DNA of 62,447 nt, from the NCBI GenBank assembly GCA_018268605.1, contig JAFDWG010000318.1, positions 1-62,447 of the forward strand, in the 5' to 3' direction. Under the pieces are notes generated by a model. The model was not told the DNA's origin. It did no database searches and saw only the letters and a program-made list of their open reading frames with translations. Shown piece by piece: positions 27,302 to 34,680 of the stretch; the first letter of the stretch is position 1; each line of letters starts with the position of its first letter. Source of the stretch: Actinomycetota bacterium. GTDB lineage: Bacteria > Actinomycetota > Thermoleophilia > Solirubrobacterales > 70-9. Both the position numbers and the translations under genes were made by a program.

Positions 27302-27498
27302 GGGAGTGCGGTGTCTCTCCGAGGGTTCGTGCGTGAGAGGCCACACCTCGGCCCGATCCGTCGACGAAGACGTCGGGAACTTCACGCTTTCTCGCGCCTT
27401 CGATCCAGGCAGGATCCGCTCCCGGAAGCGCGGTCGACCACGCCGTGCTCGCCGGCAGCCCTTGCGTCCCTTTCCCCGAGACCCGCCGCGCCCCCTAA
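27302..27498. repeat. dispersed intergenic repeat, copy A
   Basis: The first ~100 bases match 47369-47466 at roughly 90 percent, and the last ~45 bases match 47471-47513 after a gap, so copy A is about 50 bases longer. Conserved hairpins are visible: CCGAGG with CCTCGG, and CGACG-AAGA-CGTCG. The element lies between converging genes: its left edge touches the MFS stop and its right end (CCCCCTAAG) contains the stop codon of the DUF5519 gene. No protein is recognisable in any frame. Confidence 0.85.
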
Positions 27499-27818
27499 GC
27501 CGCTCGGCGCTCCAAGGCGGCCTCGTAGTTGATCCGCATCAGGGCGATCACGTCCTCGACGTCGGCGTCGCTCTCGATGCGCCGCGCGGCGGGGCCATGC
27601 CTGCCGGGGAACACCGGATGCTCGACGATCCGGCCTTCGGCGGCGAGCTTCTCCCAGCGCTCCTGGGAGAAGAAGAAGTGAGCTGCGTGGTCACCGTGCA
27701 GGTGGCCGATTTCGCGACGGCCAAGTCGGAATGCGAACTCGCCGCGCCTGCCCGGCCCGGCCTCGATCCCGTCCCAACCCGTCACCTCTGCGGTTATGCG
27801 TTCGCTTGGTTTCGTCAT
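27495..27818 (-). CDS. DUF5519 (luciferase-domain) protein
   Basis: 107 residues from ATG 27818. The DUF5519 pattern is complete: ITAEVTGWDGIEAGPGRRGEFAFRLG, then IGHLHGDHAAHFFF with the conserved His pair, VEHPVFPGRHGPAARRI and DVIALMRINYEAA. Biochemical role not established; the luciferase label is historical. It faces soxR across a MerR-type promoter containing a SoxR-like box, so it is probably activated by redox-active compounds. The predicted start site falls at the ATG, so the mRNA may be leaderless. The stop codon lies in the intergenic repeat. Confidence 0.82.
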   Translation of the reverse strand: MTKPSERITAEVTGWDGIEAGPGRRGEFAFRLGRREIGHLHGDHAAHFFFSQERWEKLAAEGRIVEHPVFPGRHGPAARRIESDADVEDVIALMRINYEAALERRAA

Positions 27819-27824
27819 CGGGCG

Positions 27825-27855
27825 AAGGTACAAGTTCAAGTTAGCTTGAAGTCAA
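27825..27855 (-). promoter_or_regulatory. SoxR/MerR-type promoter with 19-bp spacer and SoxR box
   Basis: On the minus strand, -35 TTGACT (27855-27850) and -10 TACCTT (27830-27825) are 19 bases apart, the stretched spacing typical of MerR-family-activated promoters. The spacer holds TTCAAG-N4-CTTGAA (27835-27850), close to the SoxR box. The -10 is 6 bases from the DUF5519 ATG. SoxR made from the divergent gene would also sit upstream of itself. Confidence 0.8.
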
Positions 27856-27880
27856 GCCCGAATCGTGATTCGCTTCGCGA

Positions 27881-28354
27881 ATGGCGCAGCTCCTCACCAT
27901 CTCCGAGACGTCCCGGCGCAGCGGCGTCGCCTCCTCGGCGCTCCGCTACTACGAAGAGCGCGGCCTGATCACGGCCGAGCGCGAGGGCTCCGGCCACCGT
28001 CGCTACCCTCGGCCGGTGCTGCGCCGCATCGCCTTCGTCGTCTTTGCGCAGAAGGTCGGCCTGTCCCTCGAGGAGATCGCCGCCGAGCTGGCGAAGCTGC
28101 CCCCGCAGGGCGTGCCCGGCCGCGAGGACTGGTCACGCCTCTCCGCCACCTGGAGCGGGCGCATCGACGAGCGGATCGCCGAGCTCGAGCGGCTCAAGGC
28201 GGGCCTCACCGAGTGCATCGGTTGCGGCTGCCTCTCCCTCGATCGCTGCAAGCTCGCCAATCCGGACGATCGCGCCGCCCGGCACGGCTCCGGCCCGCGC
28301 TTCTGGCTCGGCGACCCGCCGCCCGCTCAGACGGCCTCGGCCGCAAAGGAATGA
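27881..28354 (+). CDS. soxR: redox-sensitive transcriptional activator SoxR
   Basis: 157 residues. MerR winged helix (about 5-70: LTISETSRRSGVASSALRYYEERGLI, GHRRYPRPVLRRIAFV), a dimerisation helix (IDERIAELERLKAGL) and the SoxR [2Fe-2S] cluster motif CIGCGCLSLDRC (C-x2-C-x-C-x5-C), followed by LANPDD. The cluster is oxidised by redox-cycling compounds, which switches the promoter on. Its own gene is not next to soxS; the only adjacent candidate target is DUF5519. Start ATG 27881, 31 bases after the box. Confidence 0.95.
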   Translation: MAQLLTISETSRRSGVASSALRYYEERGLITAEREGSGHRRYPRPVLRRIAFVVFAQKVGLSLEEIAAELAKLPPQGVPGREDWSRLSATWSGRIDERIAELERLKAGLTECIGCGCLSLDRCKLANPDDRAARHGSGPRFWLGDPPPAQTASAAKE

Positions 28355-28405
28355 CCAAGCAAAGTCAGATGTTGCAGCCGGCGCCTAGGTGGGTAATCGA
28401 GTGTC

Positions 28406-28858
28406 ATGCAGACGACCCGGACGGAGAAGGCGACACTCCACCGCGAGTTCTCGCCGGCCCCGTTGCGGGCGCGCCGTCAGGAGTTCGGCCTCGACGACCT
28501 ACACGATGTCCGGGCCTTGGTCGCCGCCGCCGCGACCGCGACCGGGCTGACGCCGAGCCGCACCAACGACCTGGTGGTCGCCGCCTCCGAGCTTGCCGCG
28601 AACAGCATCCTGCACGGCGGCGGACGGGGCCTGGCCTCGGTCTGGGGCGAGGAGAGCGCGATCTTCGTCGAGGTCTCGGACGCGGGGACGATCAGCGACC
28701 CGACCGTCGGCCACGTGCGTCCCCACCCCTCCTCCGAGCACGGCCGCGGCCTCTACATCGCGAACCGGCTCTGCGACGAGGTGTGGATCGACAGCAGCGC
28801 CACCGGCACCCGGATCCGCCTGCGGATGGACATCGACCACCCGGCCGATCGCGACTAG
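28406..28858 (+). CDS. HATPase anti-sigma-factor kinase (RsbW/SpoIIAB-like)
   Basis: 150 residues. GHKL ATPase core: SRTNDLVVAASELAANSILHG (N box), EVSDAG (G1), SSEHGRGLYIANRLCDEVW (G2 with GRGL) and TRIRLRM. Proteins of this size bind a sigma factor or phosphorylate a STAS antagonist. The stop codon overlaps that of the convergent PP2C phosphatase at CTAG, so kinase and phosphatase likely form a partner-switch pair. No STAS protein is found nearby. Confidence 0.87.
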   Translation: MQTTRTEKATLHREFSPAPLRARRQEFGLDDLHDVRALVAAAATATGLTPSRTNDLVVAASELAANSILHGGGRGLASVWGEESAIFVEVSDAGTISDPTVGHVRPHPSSEHGRGLYIANRLCDEVWIDSSATGTRIRLRMDIDHPADRD

Positions 28859-30867
28859 ACCCGGCGCAGCGCCAGCAGCACGATGTCGTCGCCGAGCTCG
28901 CCCCCGGCGCGACTGACGGCGTCGCCACGCAATCGCGCGGTCAGCTCCTCGAGCGCCAGCGGCGAGAGGTACTCGATCAGGCGCGCGAGGTCGTCCGGGT
29001 CGCGGTGCTCTGACGGCGGGCCCGCCTCGAGCCAGCCGTCGGTGCAGAGCACCAGCGTGTCGCCCTGCTCGAAGACCGCGTCGTGCCGCTGCACTTTGGC
29101 GTCGTTCAACGCTCCCAGCACCGTGCCGCCGCCGAGCAGGCAGGCCTCGCCGGCGCGGACGTGGACCGGCGGCGGGTGCCCGGCGCTTGCCACCACGAGG
29201 CTCCAGTGCCCGCCGGGGTCCTGGCGCAGCCGCATCAGCACGGCGGTGGCGAAGTCGTTCAGGCCGGTCCCCTCCAGCAGCAGCTCGTTGACTCGGACCA
29301 GCACCTCCTCGGGCTCGTCGATCTCCCGGATCAGCCCGCGCACGACGTGGCGCAGCGCCACCGACACGCCGGCCGCCGCCGAGCCCTTTCCGGCCACGTC
29401 CCCGATCAGCACCCAGCAGCCGTCCTCGGTCGGCCAGACGTCGTAGAGGTCGCCACCGATCTCGATCCCTCGTCCGGCCGCCTCGAAGACGACCGAGGCC
29501 TCGAGCCCCTCTACACGCGCGGGCCGCGGCGGGCGCAGCCCCCGCTGCAGGTTGCGGGCGATCGCGTCGCGCTCCTGGTAGAGCCGGGCATTGTCGAGGG
29601 CCAGCGCCGCGCGCTCCCCCAGCTCGTTCAGGAACTCCAGGTCGTCGACCTCGTAGCGGACGCCGGCCCGGGCATGCAGAAACGACAAAGCGCCGATCTG
29701 CCGGCCGCGGGCGAAGAGCCCGACCACTGCCGCCGACTCGTAGCCGGTGTCGTCCATCAGCCGCTGGTGCTCGACGTTCTGGACGATCGCGTCGGCGACC
29801 GCGGGCTCCTTCAGGTCCCCCCAGACCATCGGCTCGCCCGCCCGCAGCACCTGCGCCACCGGGTGGTCGCCGTCCGGGTCCAGCGGGGATTCGTGGCGGA
29901 TCCGCTCGAGCCGTTCGGCGGCGCCGGGGATCGCCGATGCGGCGACCGCTTCGCCGATCCGCCCGTCCATGCGGACGAAGTCGATGATGCACACCTCGGC
30001 CAAGGCAGGGACCGCCTTGGCGACGATATTGCGGGCGGTCTCGACCGGGTCGAGCGAGGCGTCGAGGTCCCGCGTCGCGGCGATCAGGAACTCGCGGGCA
30101 CTGCGCCGGCGGCGCTCGCTGGTGATGTCGCGGGCGATCACCGAGGCGCCGTAGAGGTAGCCGGAGTCGCTGCCGATCGGTGAGATCGTCAGGGATACGT
30201 CGAGCACGGTGCCGTCCTTGCGGACCCGGCGCGTCTCCAGCGTCTCGAGATGCTCGCCCTGCCGCACGCGGGAGAGGATCTCGGCGGCTTCGTGTTTCAA
30301 CTCGTCAGGCATCAGGAAGGAGACGTGCCGGCCCACCGCCTCCTCGGCGCTGTAGCCGTAGAGTCGTTCGGCGGCGGGGTTCCAGGTGGTGACGACCCCC
30401 TGAAGGTCTTTCGAGTAGACGGCGTCGCGACTGCCGAGCACCACCTGCTCCATGTGCGCGCGGACGCGGTCGGCTTCGAGGCGGTGGCTGACGTCGCGGG
30501 CGAAGACGGTCGGCCCCGCCCCGATCGTCGCGGCGCGCACGATGGTCAGCTCGGCCCGGAAGGCGACACCGTCGGCATGGCGCGCCGGCATCTCGATCCG
30601 CCGTCCCAGCAGCTCCTCGCCGTCCGTCGGCGCGATATCGACATCCCGTAGGCAGGTGCGGACCGCGTCGCGCAACTCGGCCGGGACGATCAGCTCGACC
30701 AGGTCGGCGCCGACCGCCTCGGCGCGGTCGATGCCGAAGAGGGCGGCGGCGGCCTCGCTCCACTCGACCACGCGCATCTCGTCGTCGAGGATCAGGACCG
30801 CGTCGAGGGCGGACGTGACGATCCCGGCTGCACCCTGGCCCAACGGCTCCTTAAGTGAATTCACCAC
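28855..30867 (-). CDS. PAS-PAS-GAF-SpoIIE sensor phosphatase
   Basis: 670 residues from GTG 30867 (GTG 30864 also possible). Order: PAS (about 15-130, TSALDAVLILDDEMRVVEWSEAA), PAS/PAC (about 138-255, TWNPAAERLYGYSAEEAVG), GAF (about 265-430, ARLYQERDAIA linker) and PP2C SpoIIE domain (about 450-670). Phosphatase motifs GIEIGGDLYDVW, LIGDVAGKGSAAA, SAGHPPP, LCTDGWLEA and GGELGDDIVLLALRR are intact, including the metal-binding Asp residues. No transmembrane segment, so it likely senses a cytosolic signal. Probable antagonist of the RsbW-like kinase encoded tail to tail. Confidence 0.92.
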   Translation of the reverse strand: MVNSLKEPLGQGAAGIVTSALDAVLILDDEMRVVEWSEAAAALFGIDRAEAVGADLVELIVPAELRDAVRTCLRDVDIAPTDGEELLGRRIEMPARHADGVAFRAELTIVRAATIGAGPTVFARDVSHRLEADRVRAHMEQVVLGSRDAVYSKDLQGVVTTWNPAAERLYGYSAEEAVGRHVSFLMPDELKHEAAEILSRVRQGEHLETLETRRVRKDGTVLDVSLTISPIGSDSGYLYGASVIARDITSERRRRSAREFLIAATRDLDASLDPVETARNIVAKAVPALAEVCIIDFVRMDGRIGEAVAASAIPGAAERLERIRHESPLDPDGDHPVAQVLRAGEPMVWGDLKEPAVADAIVQNVEHQRLMDDTGYESAAVVGLFARGRQIGALSFLHARAGVRYEVDDLEFLNELGERAALALDNARLYQERDAIARNLQRGLRPPRPARVEGLEASVVFEAAGRGIEIGGDLYDVWPTEDGCWVLIGDVAGKGSAAAGVSVALRHVVRGLIREIDEPEEVLVRVNELLLEGTGLNDFATAVLMRLRQDPGGHWSLVVASAGHPPPVHVRAGEACLLGGGTVLGALNDAKVQRHDAVFEQGDTLVLCTDGWLEAGPPSEHRDPDDLARLIEYLSPLALEELTARLRGDAVSRAGGELGDDIVLLALRRV

Positions 30868-30907
30868 CCAAAACTACTGAGGTTGTGGCATTGGTAGCGT
30901 CGATTTG

Positions 30908-31384
30908 ATGAAAAGAACGAATATCGGACAACCGGACTTCACCTGGGACGAGACCGATCCCGACGGATTCCGCGCCGGGATGGCGCGTCTGGGCCCACTG
31001 CTCGGTGCCGCCGAGACCGGCGCCAGCGTCTACGAGTTGCCGCCAGGCCAGGCGATCTGCCCGTACCACTACGAGTGTGGCGAGGAGGAGTGGCTGCTGG
31101 TCCTCGGCGGCACGCCGACCCTGCGCACCCCGGAGGGGGAGGAGCGCCTCGCGCCCTGGGACGTCGCCTGCTTTCGGCGCGGGCCGGAGGGCGCCCACGG
31201 GATCCGCAACGAGACCGATGAGCCCGCCCGCGTGCTGATGTTCTCGACCGTCGTCGTCCCGAGCGCGACGGTCTATCCCGACTCCGACAAGGTCGGCGTC
31301 TGGGTCGGCGACCCGGAGATCGACATGACCGTGCGCCGCTCGGCCAAAGTCGGCTATTACGACGGTGAGGCCGCGACCGATTAG
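30908..31384 (+). CDS. cupin domain protein
   Basis: 158 residues (ATG 30908; a TTG precedes it). A single cupin barrel: ASVYELPPGQAICPYHYECGEEEWLLVLGG carries metal ligands His and Glu of motif 1, and PWDVACFRRGPEGAHGIRNETDEPARVLMFSTV carries the His of motif 2. Related cupins in actinobacteria bind sugars or amino-acid derivatives; no enzymatic role can be assigned. Divergent from the PP2C gene with about 40 bases between; followed 29 bases later by a DHA2 exporter. Confidence 0.85.
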   Translation: MKRTNIGQPDFTWDETDPDGFRAGMARLGPLLGAAETGASVYELPPGQAICPYHYECGEEEWLLVLGGTPTLRTPEGEERLAPWDVACFRRGPEGAHGIRNETDEPARVLMFSTVVVPSATVYPDSDKVGVWVGDPEIDMTVRRSAKVGYYDGEAATD

Positions 31385-31413
31385 TTTTCGCCCGGCCGTC
31401 CGTCCCTGATCAC

Positions 31414-32895
31414 ATGACCTCCACCGCACCAACCGACAGCAACCGCTGGCTCGCCCTCTACGTCCTCTGCGCGGGGATGTTGATGATCGTCCTCGACGGG
31501 ACGATCGTGAACGTCGCCCTACCCTCGATCCAGGAAGACCTCGGTTTCTCCCAGTCGAACCTGGCCTGGGTCGTGAACGCGTACCTGATCCCCTTCGGCG
31601 GGTTGCTCCTGCTCGCGGGCCGGCTCGGGGACCTGCTCGGGCAGCGTCGCGTCTTCCTCGTCGGCCTCGGGATCTTCACCGTCGCGTCGGCGCTCTGCGC
31701 CGCGTCGCCCGACCAAGGGGTGCTGATCGGCGCGCGCTTCATCCAGGGCATCGGCGGCGCCCTCTCCTCGGCGGTGATCCTGGCGATGATCGTGCGGATG
31801 TTCCCCGCCCCGAACGAGCAGGCGAAAGCGATCGGGGTCTACGGCTTCGTCGCCTCCGCGGGCGGCTCGATCGGGCTGCTGCTCGGTGGCGTCCTCACCG
31901 AGGCGATCTCCTGGCACTTCATCTTCGTCATCAACCTGCCGATCGGAGTGCTGGTCGGCTGGCTGGCATTGCGCCTGGTCGACAACCCGGACGGCCTCGG
32001 GATGAGGGAGGGCGCCGACTTCCCCGGTGCCGCCCTGATCACCGCGGCGCTGATGCTCGGCGTCTTCACGATCCTGCAGATCACCGAGTGGGGCTGGGTC
32101 GACGCGCGCACGATCGGCGGCCTGGCGATCGCCGCGGCGCTGATCGCCGCCTTCGTCCGTCGTCAGGGCCGGATCGCCAACCCGCTGATGCCGCTGCGCC
32201 TCTTCAGCTCCCGCAACGTGGTCGGCGCCAACACCGTGCAGGCCCTGCTGGTAGCCGGGATGTTCGGGATGTTCTTCCTCGGTGCCCTCTATCTGGAGAA
32301 GGTGCTCGGATACAGCGCCCTGGAGATCGGCCTCGCCTTCCTGCCGACGACGGTGGTGATGGGCGGCCTCTCGCTCGGCTTCTCGGAAAAGCTGATCATG
32401 CGCTTCGGCCCGCGCAACATCCTCATCCCTGGGTTCATCATGGTGACGCTCGCGCTGCTCCTCTTCGCCCGCACGCCGGTCGACGGGAACTACGTCACCG
32501 ACCTGTTGCCGCCGTTCCTACTGATCGGCATCGGCATCGGCACCTCGTTCCCGGGGATCATGACCCTGGCGATGTCGGGGGCGACGCCGCAGGACGCGGG
32601 GCTCGCCTCGGGCCTGGTCAACACCAGCATGCAGGTGGGTGGCGCGGTCGGCCTGGCGGTCCTGGCGACGCTCTCGACCGAGCGCACCCAGAAGCTCGAA
32701 GAAGCCGGCCACTCGGTGGCGTCCTCGCTGACCTCGGGCTACCACCTCGCCTACCTGGTCGGGGCGGGGCTCGCGTTCGCCTCGGTCCTGATCGCGATCT
32801 TCGTGCTGAGGCAGCCGCAGCCGATGGCCGAGCTGACCGGTCACGGCCCGGCCGGTGAGCCGGCCGAGAGAGATGCCGCGGCGATCGAGGGCTGA
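31414..32895 (+). CDS. MFS drug exporter, DHA2 (EmrB/QacA) family
   Basis: 493 residues with fourteen predicted helices. DHA2 motifs are intact: LDGTIVNVALPSI in helix 1 (motif D1), AGRLGDLLGQRRVFL (motif A), QGIGGALSSAVILAMI and GPRNILIPGF in the second half. Pumps hydrophobic drugs or metabolites with protons. The 3' end overlaps a GGDEF-domain remnant. No regulator of the TetR/MarR type is adjacent, although the upstream cupin may be co-transcribed. Confidence 0.93.
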   Translation: MTSTAPTDSNRWLALYVLCAGMLMIVLDGTIVNVALPSIQEDLGFSQSNLAWVVNAYLIPFGGLLLLAGRLGDLLGQRRVFLVGLGIFTVASALCAASPDQGVLIGARFIQGIGGALSSAVILAMIVRMFPAPNEQAKAIGVYGFVASAGGSIGLLLGGVLTEAISWHFIFVINLPIGVLVGWLALRLVDNPDGLGMREGADFPGAALITAALMLGVFTILQITEWGWVDARTIGGLAIAAALIAAFVRRQGRIANPLMPLRLFSSRNVVGANTVQALLVAGMFGMFFLGALYLEKVLGYSALEIGLAFLPTTVVMGGLSLGFSEKLIMRFGPRNILIPGFIMVTLALLLFARTPVDGNYVTDLLPPFLLIGIGIGTSFPGIMTLAMSGATPQDAGLASGLVNTSMQVGGAVGLAVLATLSTERTQKLEEAGHSVASSLTSGYHLAYLVGAGLAFASVLIAIFVLRQPQPMAELTGHGPAGEPAERDAAAIEG

Positions 32896-33283
32896 CCGCC
32901 GCGCCCCGCGCTCAGATTTCGACGCGACGATGAAGCGGGAGCTGGAGCGGCGGACGCGGCCCTTCGGGCGACGCGGCCTCGACACGACCCCGCTGGCACT
33001 GTTGATCCTCGATCTCGACGACTTCAAGGGCGTCAACGACCGCCACGGCCACCAGGTCGGCGACGCGGTGCTGCAGGAGGCCACCGCGCGTGTCCTCTCG
33101 ATGTTGCGCTCGACCGACACGCTGGCGCGGATCGGCGGCGACGAGTTCGCGATCGTCGCCCCGGGCGCGCACGGCGACGGCGCCGCCGGGCTGGCCGTCT
33201 CGGTCCGCATGCGCTCCGCCGACGAGCGCATGCTGCGGAGCAAGCGCTCCGACACCTACCGCGAGGCGTCCGCGGCGCTCTAG
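32873..33283 (+). pseudogene. truncated GGDEF (diguanylate cyclase) remnant
   Basis: 136 residues. Visible GGDEF parts: DFDATMKRELERRTRPFG, PLALLILDLDDFKGVNDRHGH with the metal Asp, and LARIGGDEFAIV with the catalytic signature intact. Beyond PGAHGDG the domain collapses: about 40 residues are missing before SADERMLRSKR, which is the end of a normal domain. N-terminal sensor parts are also gone. The frame is open, so it could still be made, but the fold is incomplete and activity is unlikely. It overlaps the end of the DHA2 gene. Confidence 0.7.
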
Positions 33284-33354
33284 CTGAAAGCACCACCCGG
33301 GTGCAGAGGCGGACTGCGCCCGCCGGCGCGTGGGTAGGAGAATGGGGGACTCGC

Positions 33355-34215
33355 GTGGACGGCAACCTCGAAATCGAGTCCAGGAACGGCGATGACGCAA
33401 CGCTGAGCATCGGCGACGTGGTCGCCGCGACCGGCGTGGGGGAGGCGACGCTCCGCGCCTGGGAGCGCCGCTTCGGCTTCCCGGCACCGCGCCGCGAGCC
33501 TTCCGGCCACCGTCGCTACAGCCGCGGGGAGGTCGAGCGGATCCGCGCCGTGGTGCGCGAGCGCGACCGCGGGCTCTCCTTGGTGGTGGCGATCGAGCGG
33601 GTCACCGCCGAGCCGAGCGGCCCTCCCTCGCTCTTCGCGCCGCTGCGCGAGCGTCGTCCCGACCTCCTGCCGGTGGCGCTCCGCAAGACGCAGATGGTGC
33701 ACCTCTCGCGCGCGGTCGAGGAGGAGAGCGCGGCGCGGGCCGAGCGGGCACTGATGATCGGCGCCTTCCAGCGGCCGGACAACTACCGGGCGAGCGAGGC
33801 TCGCTGGCGGCGACTCTCCCGCGGCGCCGGACTGACCTTCGTCCTCGCCACCTTCGACGAGCCGCGGACGCCCGAGGCCGGGCCGGTGGAGGTGCCGATC
33901 CCGGGCGGCGAGCCGGTCGCCGACGAGTGGGCCGTGATCTGCCTCGCCCCGGGCTACTCGGCCTGCCTGATCGGCTGGGAAACGGTGGGGGCGACCGGCC
34001 TGCCCGACCGCGAGCGCACCTTCGACGCGCTGCTCTCGGTCGAGCCGTCGGTGGTGCGGGAAGTGGCGGGTGCGGCGATCGGGATCGCTGCCCAGGGGGA
34101 ACCGCGGGTCGCAGAGCGGGCGCTCGCCTACCTCGACCGCATCCCGGACTCGAGCCGGCGCTCGCAGCTCCGCCTCGCCGGCGCGATCACCGCGCGGGCC
34201 TTCTCCCGCATGTAG
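33355..34215 (+). CDS. MerR family regulator with DICT sensory domain
   Basis: 286 residues from GTG 33355 with GGGGG six bases upstream. N-terminal MerR winged helix (about 15-80: LSIGDVVAATGVGEATLRAWERRFGFPAP, GHRRYSRGEVERIRAV), then the DICT domain (about 110-270) seen in light-linked or second-messenger regulators, including SACLIGWETVG and PSVVREVAGAAIGIA. The MerR part lacks the usual metal Cys residues. Ligand unknown; the DICT family is often found near GGDEF proteins, and a decayed one is next door. Confidence 0.8.
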   Translation: MDGNLEIESRNGDDATLSIGDVVAATGVGEATLRAWERRFGFPAPRREPSGHRRYSRGEVERIRAVVRERDRGLSLVVAIERVTAEPSGPPSLFAPLRERRPDLLPVALRKTQMVHLSRAVEEESAARAERALMIGAFQRPDNYRASEARWRRLSRGAGLTFVLATFDEPRTPEAGPVEVPIPGGEPVADEWAVICLAPGYSACLIGWETVGATGLPDRERTFDALLSVEPSVVREVAGAAIGIAAQGEPRVAERALAYLDRIPDSSRRSQLRLAGAITARAFSRM

Positions 34216-34230
34216 AGGCCGACGCCGGCG

Positions 34231-34578
34231 CTATTCGTTCATCACGGCCGACTCGAGCACGCCGAGCAGCTGGGTGACGCGACAGACCAACAGGCGCTCC
34301 TCGTCGACCTCGACCCAGACCCCGGCAGCCGCCGGGAAGACCACGTGGTCGCCGACCTCGACCGGCATCTCCACCCCGGCCCCGGCCCACCAGTCGAGTC
34401 CCGGCCCGACCGCGAGCACGATCCCCTGTTCAGGCGGCGGCTCGTGCGTCCCCGGAGGAACCACCAGCCCCGAGCGCCGCACCCGGTCCTGATCGAGCTC
34501 CTTGATCACGATCTGGTCGAACAGCGGCCGCAACTGGTGCCGCACCGACTCGATCGGATCTGGAATACGCGCAGCCAC
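34231..34578 (-). CDS. GroES-like co-chaperonin
   Basis: 115 residues from GTG 34578 (preceded by a run of G). Contains a chaperonin-10 barrel: LRPLFDQIVIKELDQDRVRRSGLVVPPGT, then GIVLAVGPGLDWW and VGDHVVFPAAAGVWVEVDEERLLVCR. The mobile loop is short and the C-terminal extension (VTQLLGVLESAVMNE) is unusual. No groEL is adjacent, so this is probably a second, specialised GroES-like protein rather than the main groES. Convergent with the MerR-DICT gene. Confidence 0.78.
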   Translation of the reverse strand: MAARIPDPIESVRHQLRPLFDQIVIKELDQDRVRRSGLVVPPGTHEPPPEQGIVLAVGPGLDWWAGAGVEMPVEVGDHVVFPAAAGVWVEVDEERLLVCRVTQLLGVLESAVMNE

Positions 34579-34635
34579 CCCCCAAGTCTCGCAGGCTCCG
34601 CGTTCTTCCGGCCCCAACCGGGGGCCAAAAGTCGC

Positions 34636-34680
34636 CGGCTGAAGCATTGAGGTCCCATGACGACCAAAAAGCTTCAGCCG
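34636..34680 (+). promoter_or_regulatory. inverted repeat enclosing the start codon of the DUF559 gene
   Basis: CGGCTGAAGC (34636-34645) and GCTTCAGCCG (34671-34680) are a perfect 10-bp inverted repeat whose 25-base loop carries the ribosome site and the ATG at 34657. As RNA it would put the start in a loop; as DNA it could be an operator. Autoregulation by the encoded winged-helix protein is a plausible guess. Confidence 0.55.

Noticed and set aside
27306..27968. Open frames across intergenic repeat copy A
   Set aside because: They share residues only with the matching frames in copy B, because the DNA is repeated; no known domain and no ribosome site.
28361..28385. GTCAGATGTTG resembling the arm border of the dnaE2 palindrome
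   Set aside because: Only 11 bases match and there is no inverted partner; chance cannot be excluded.
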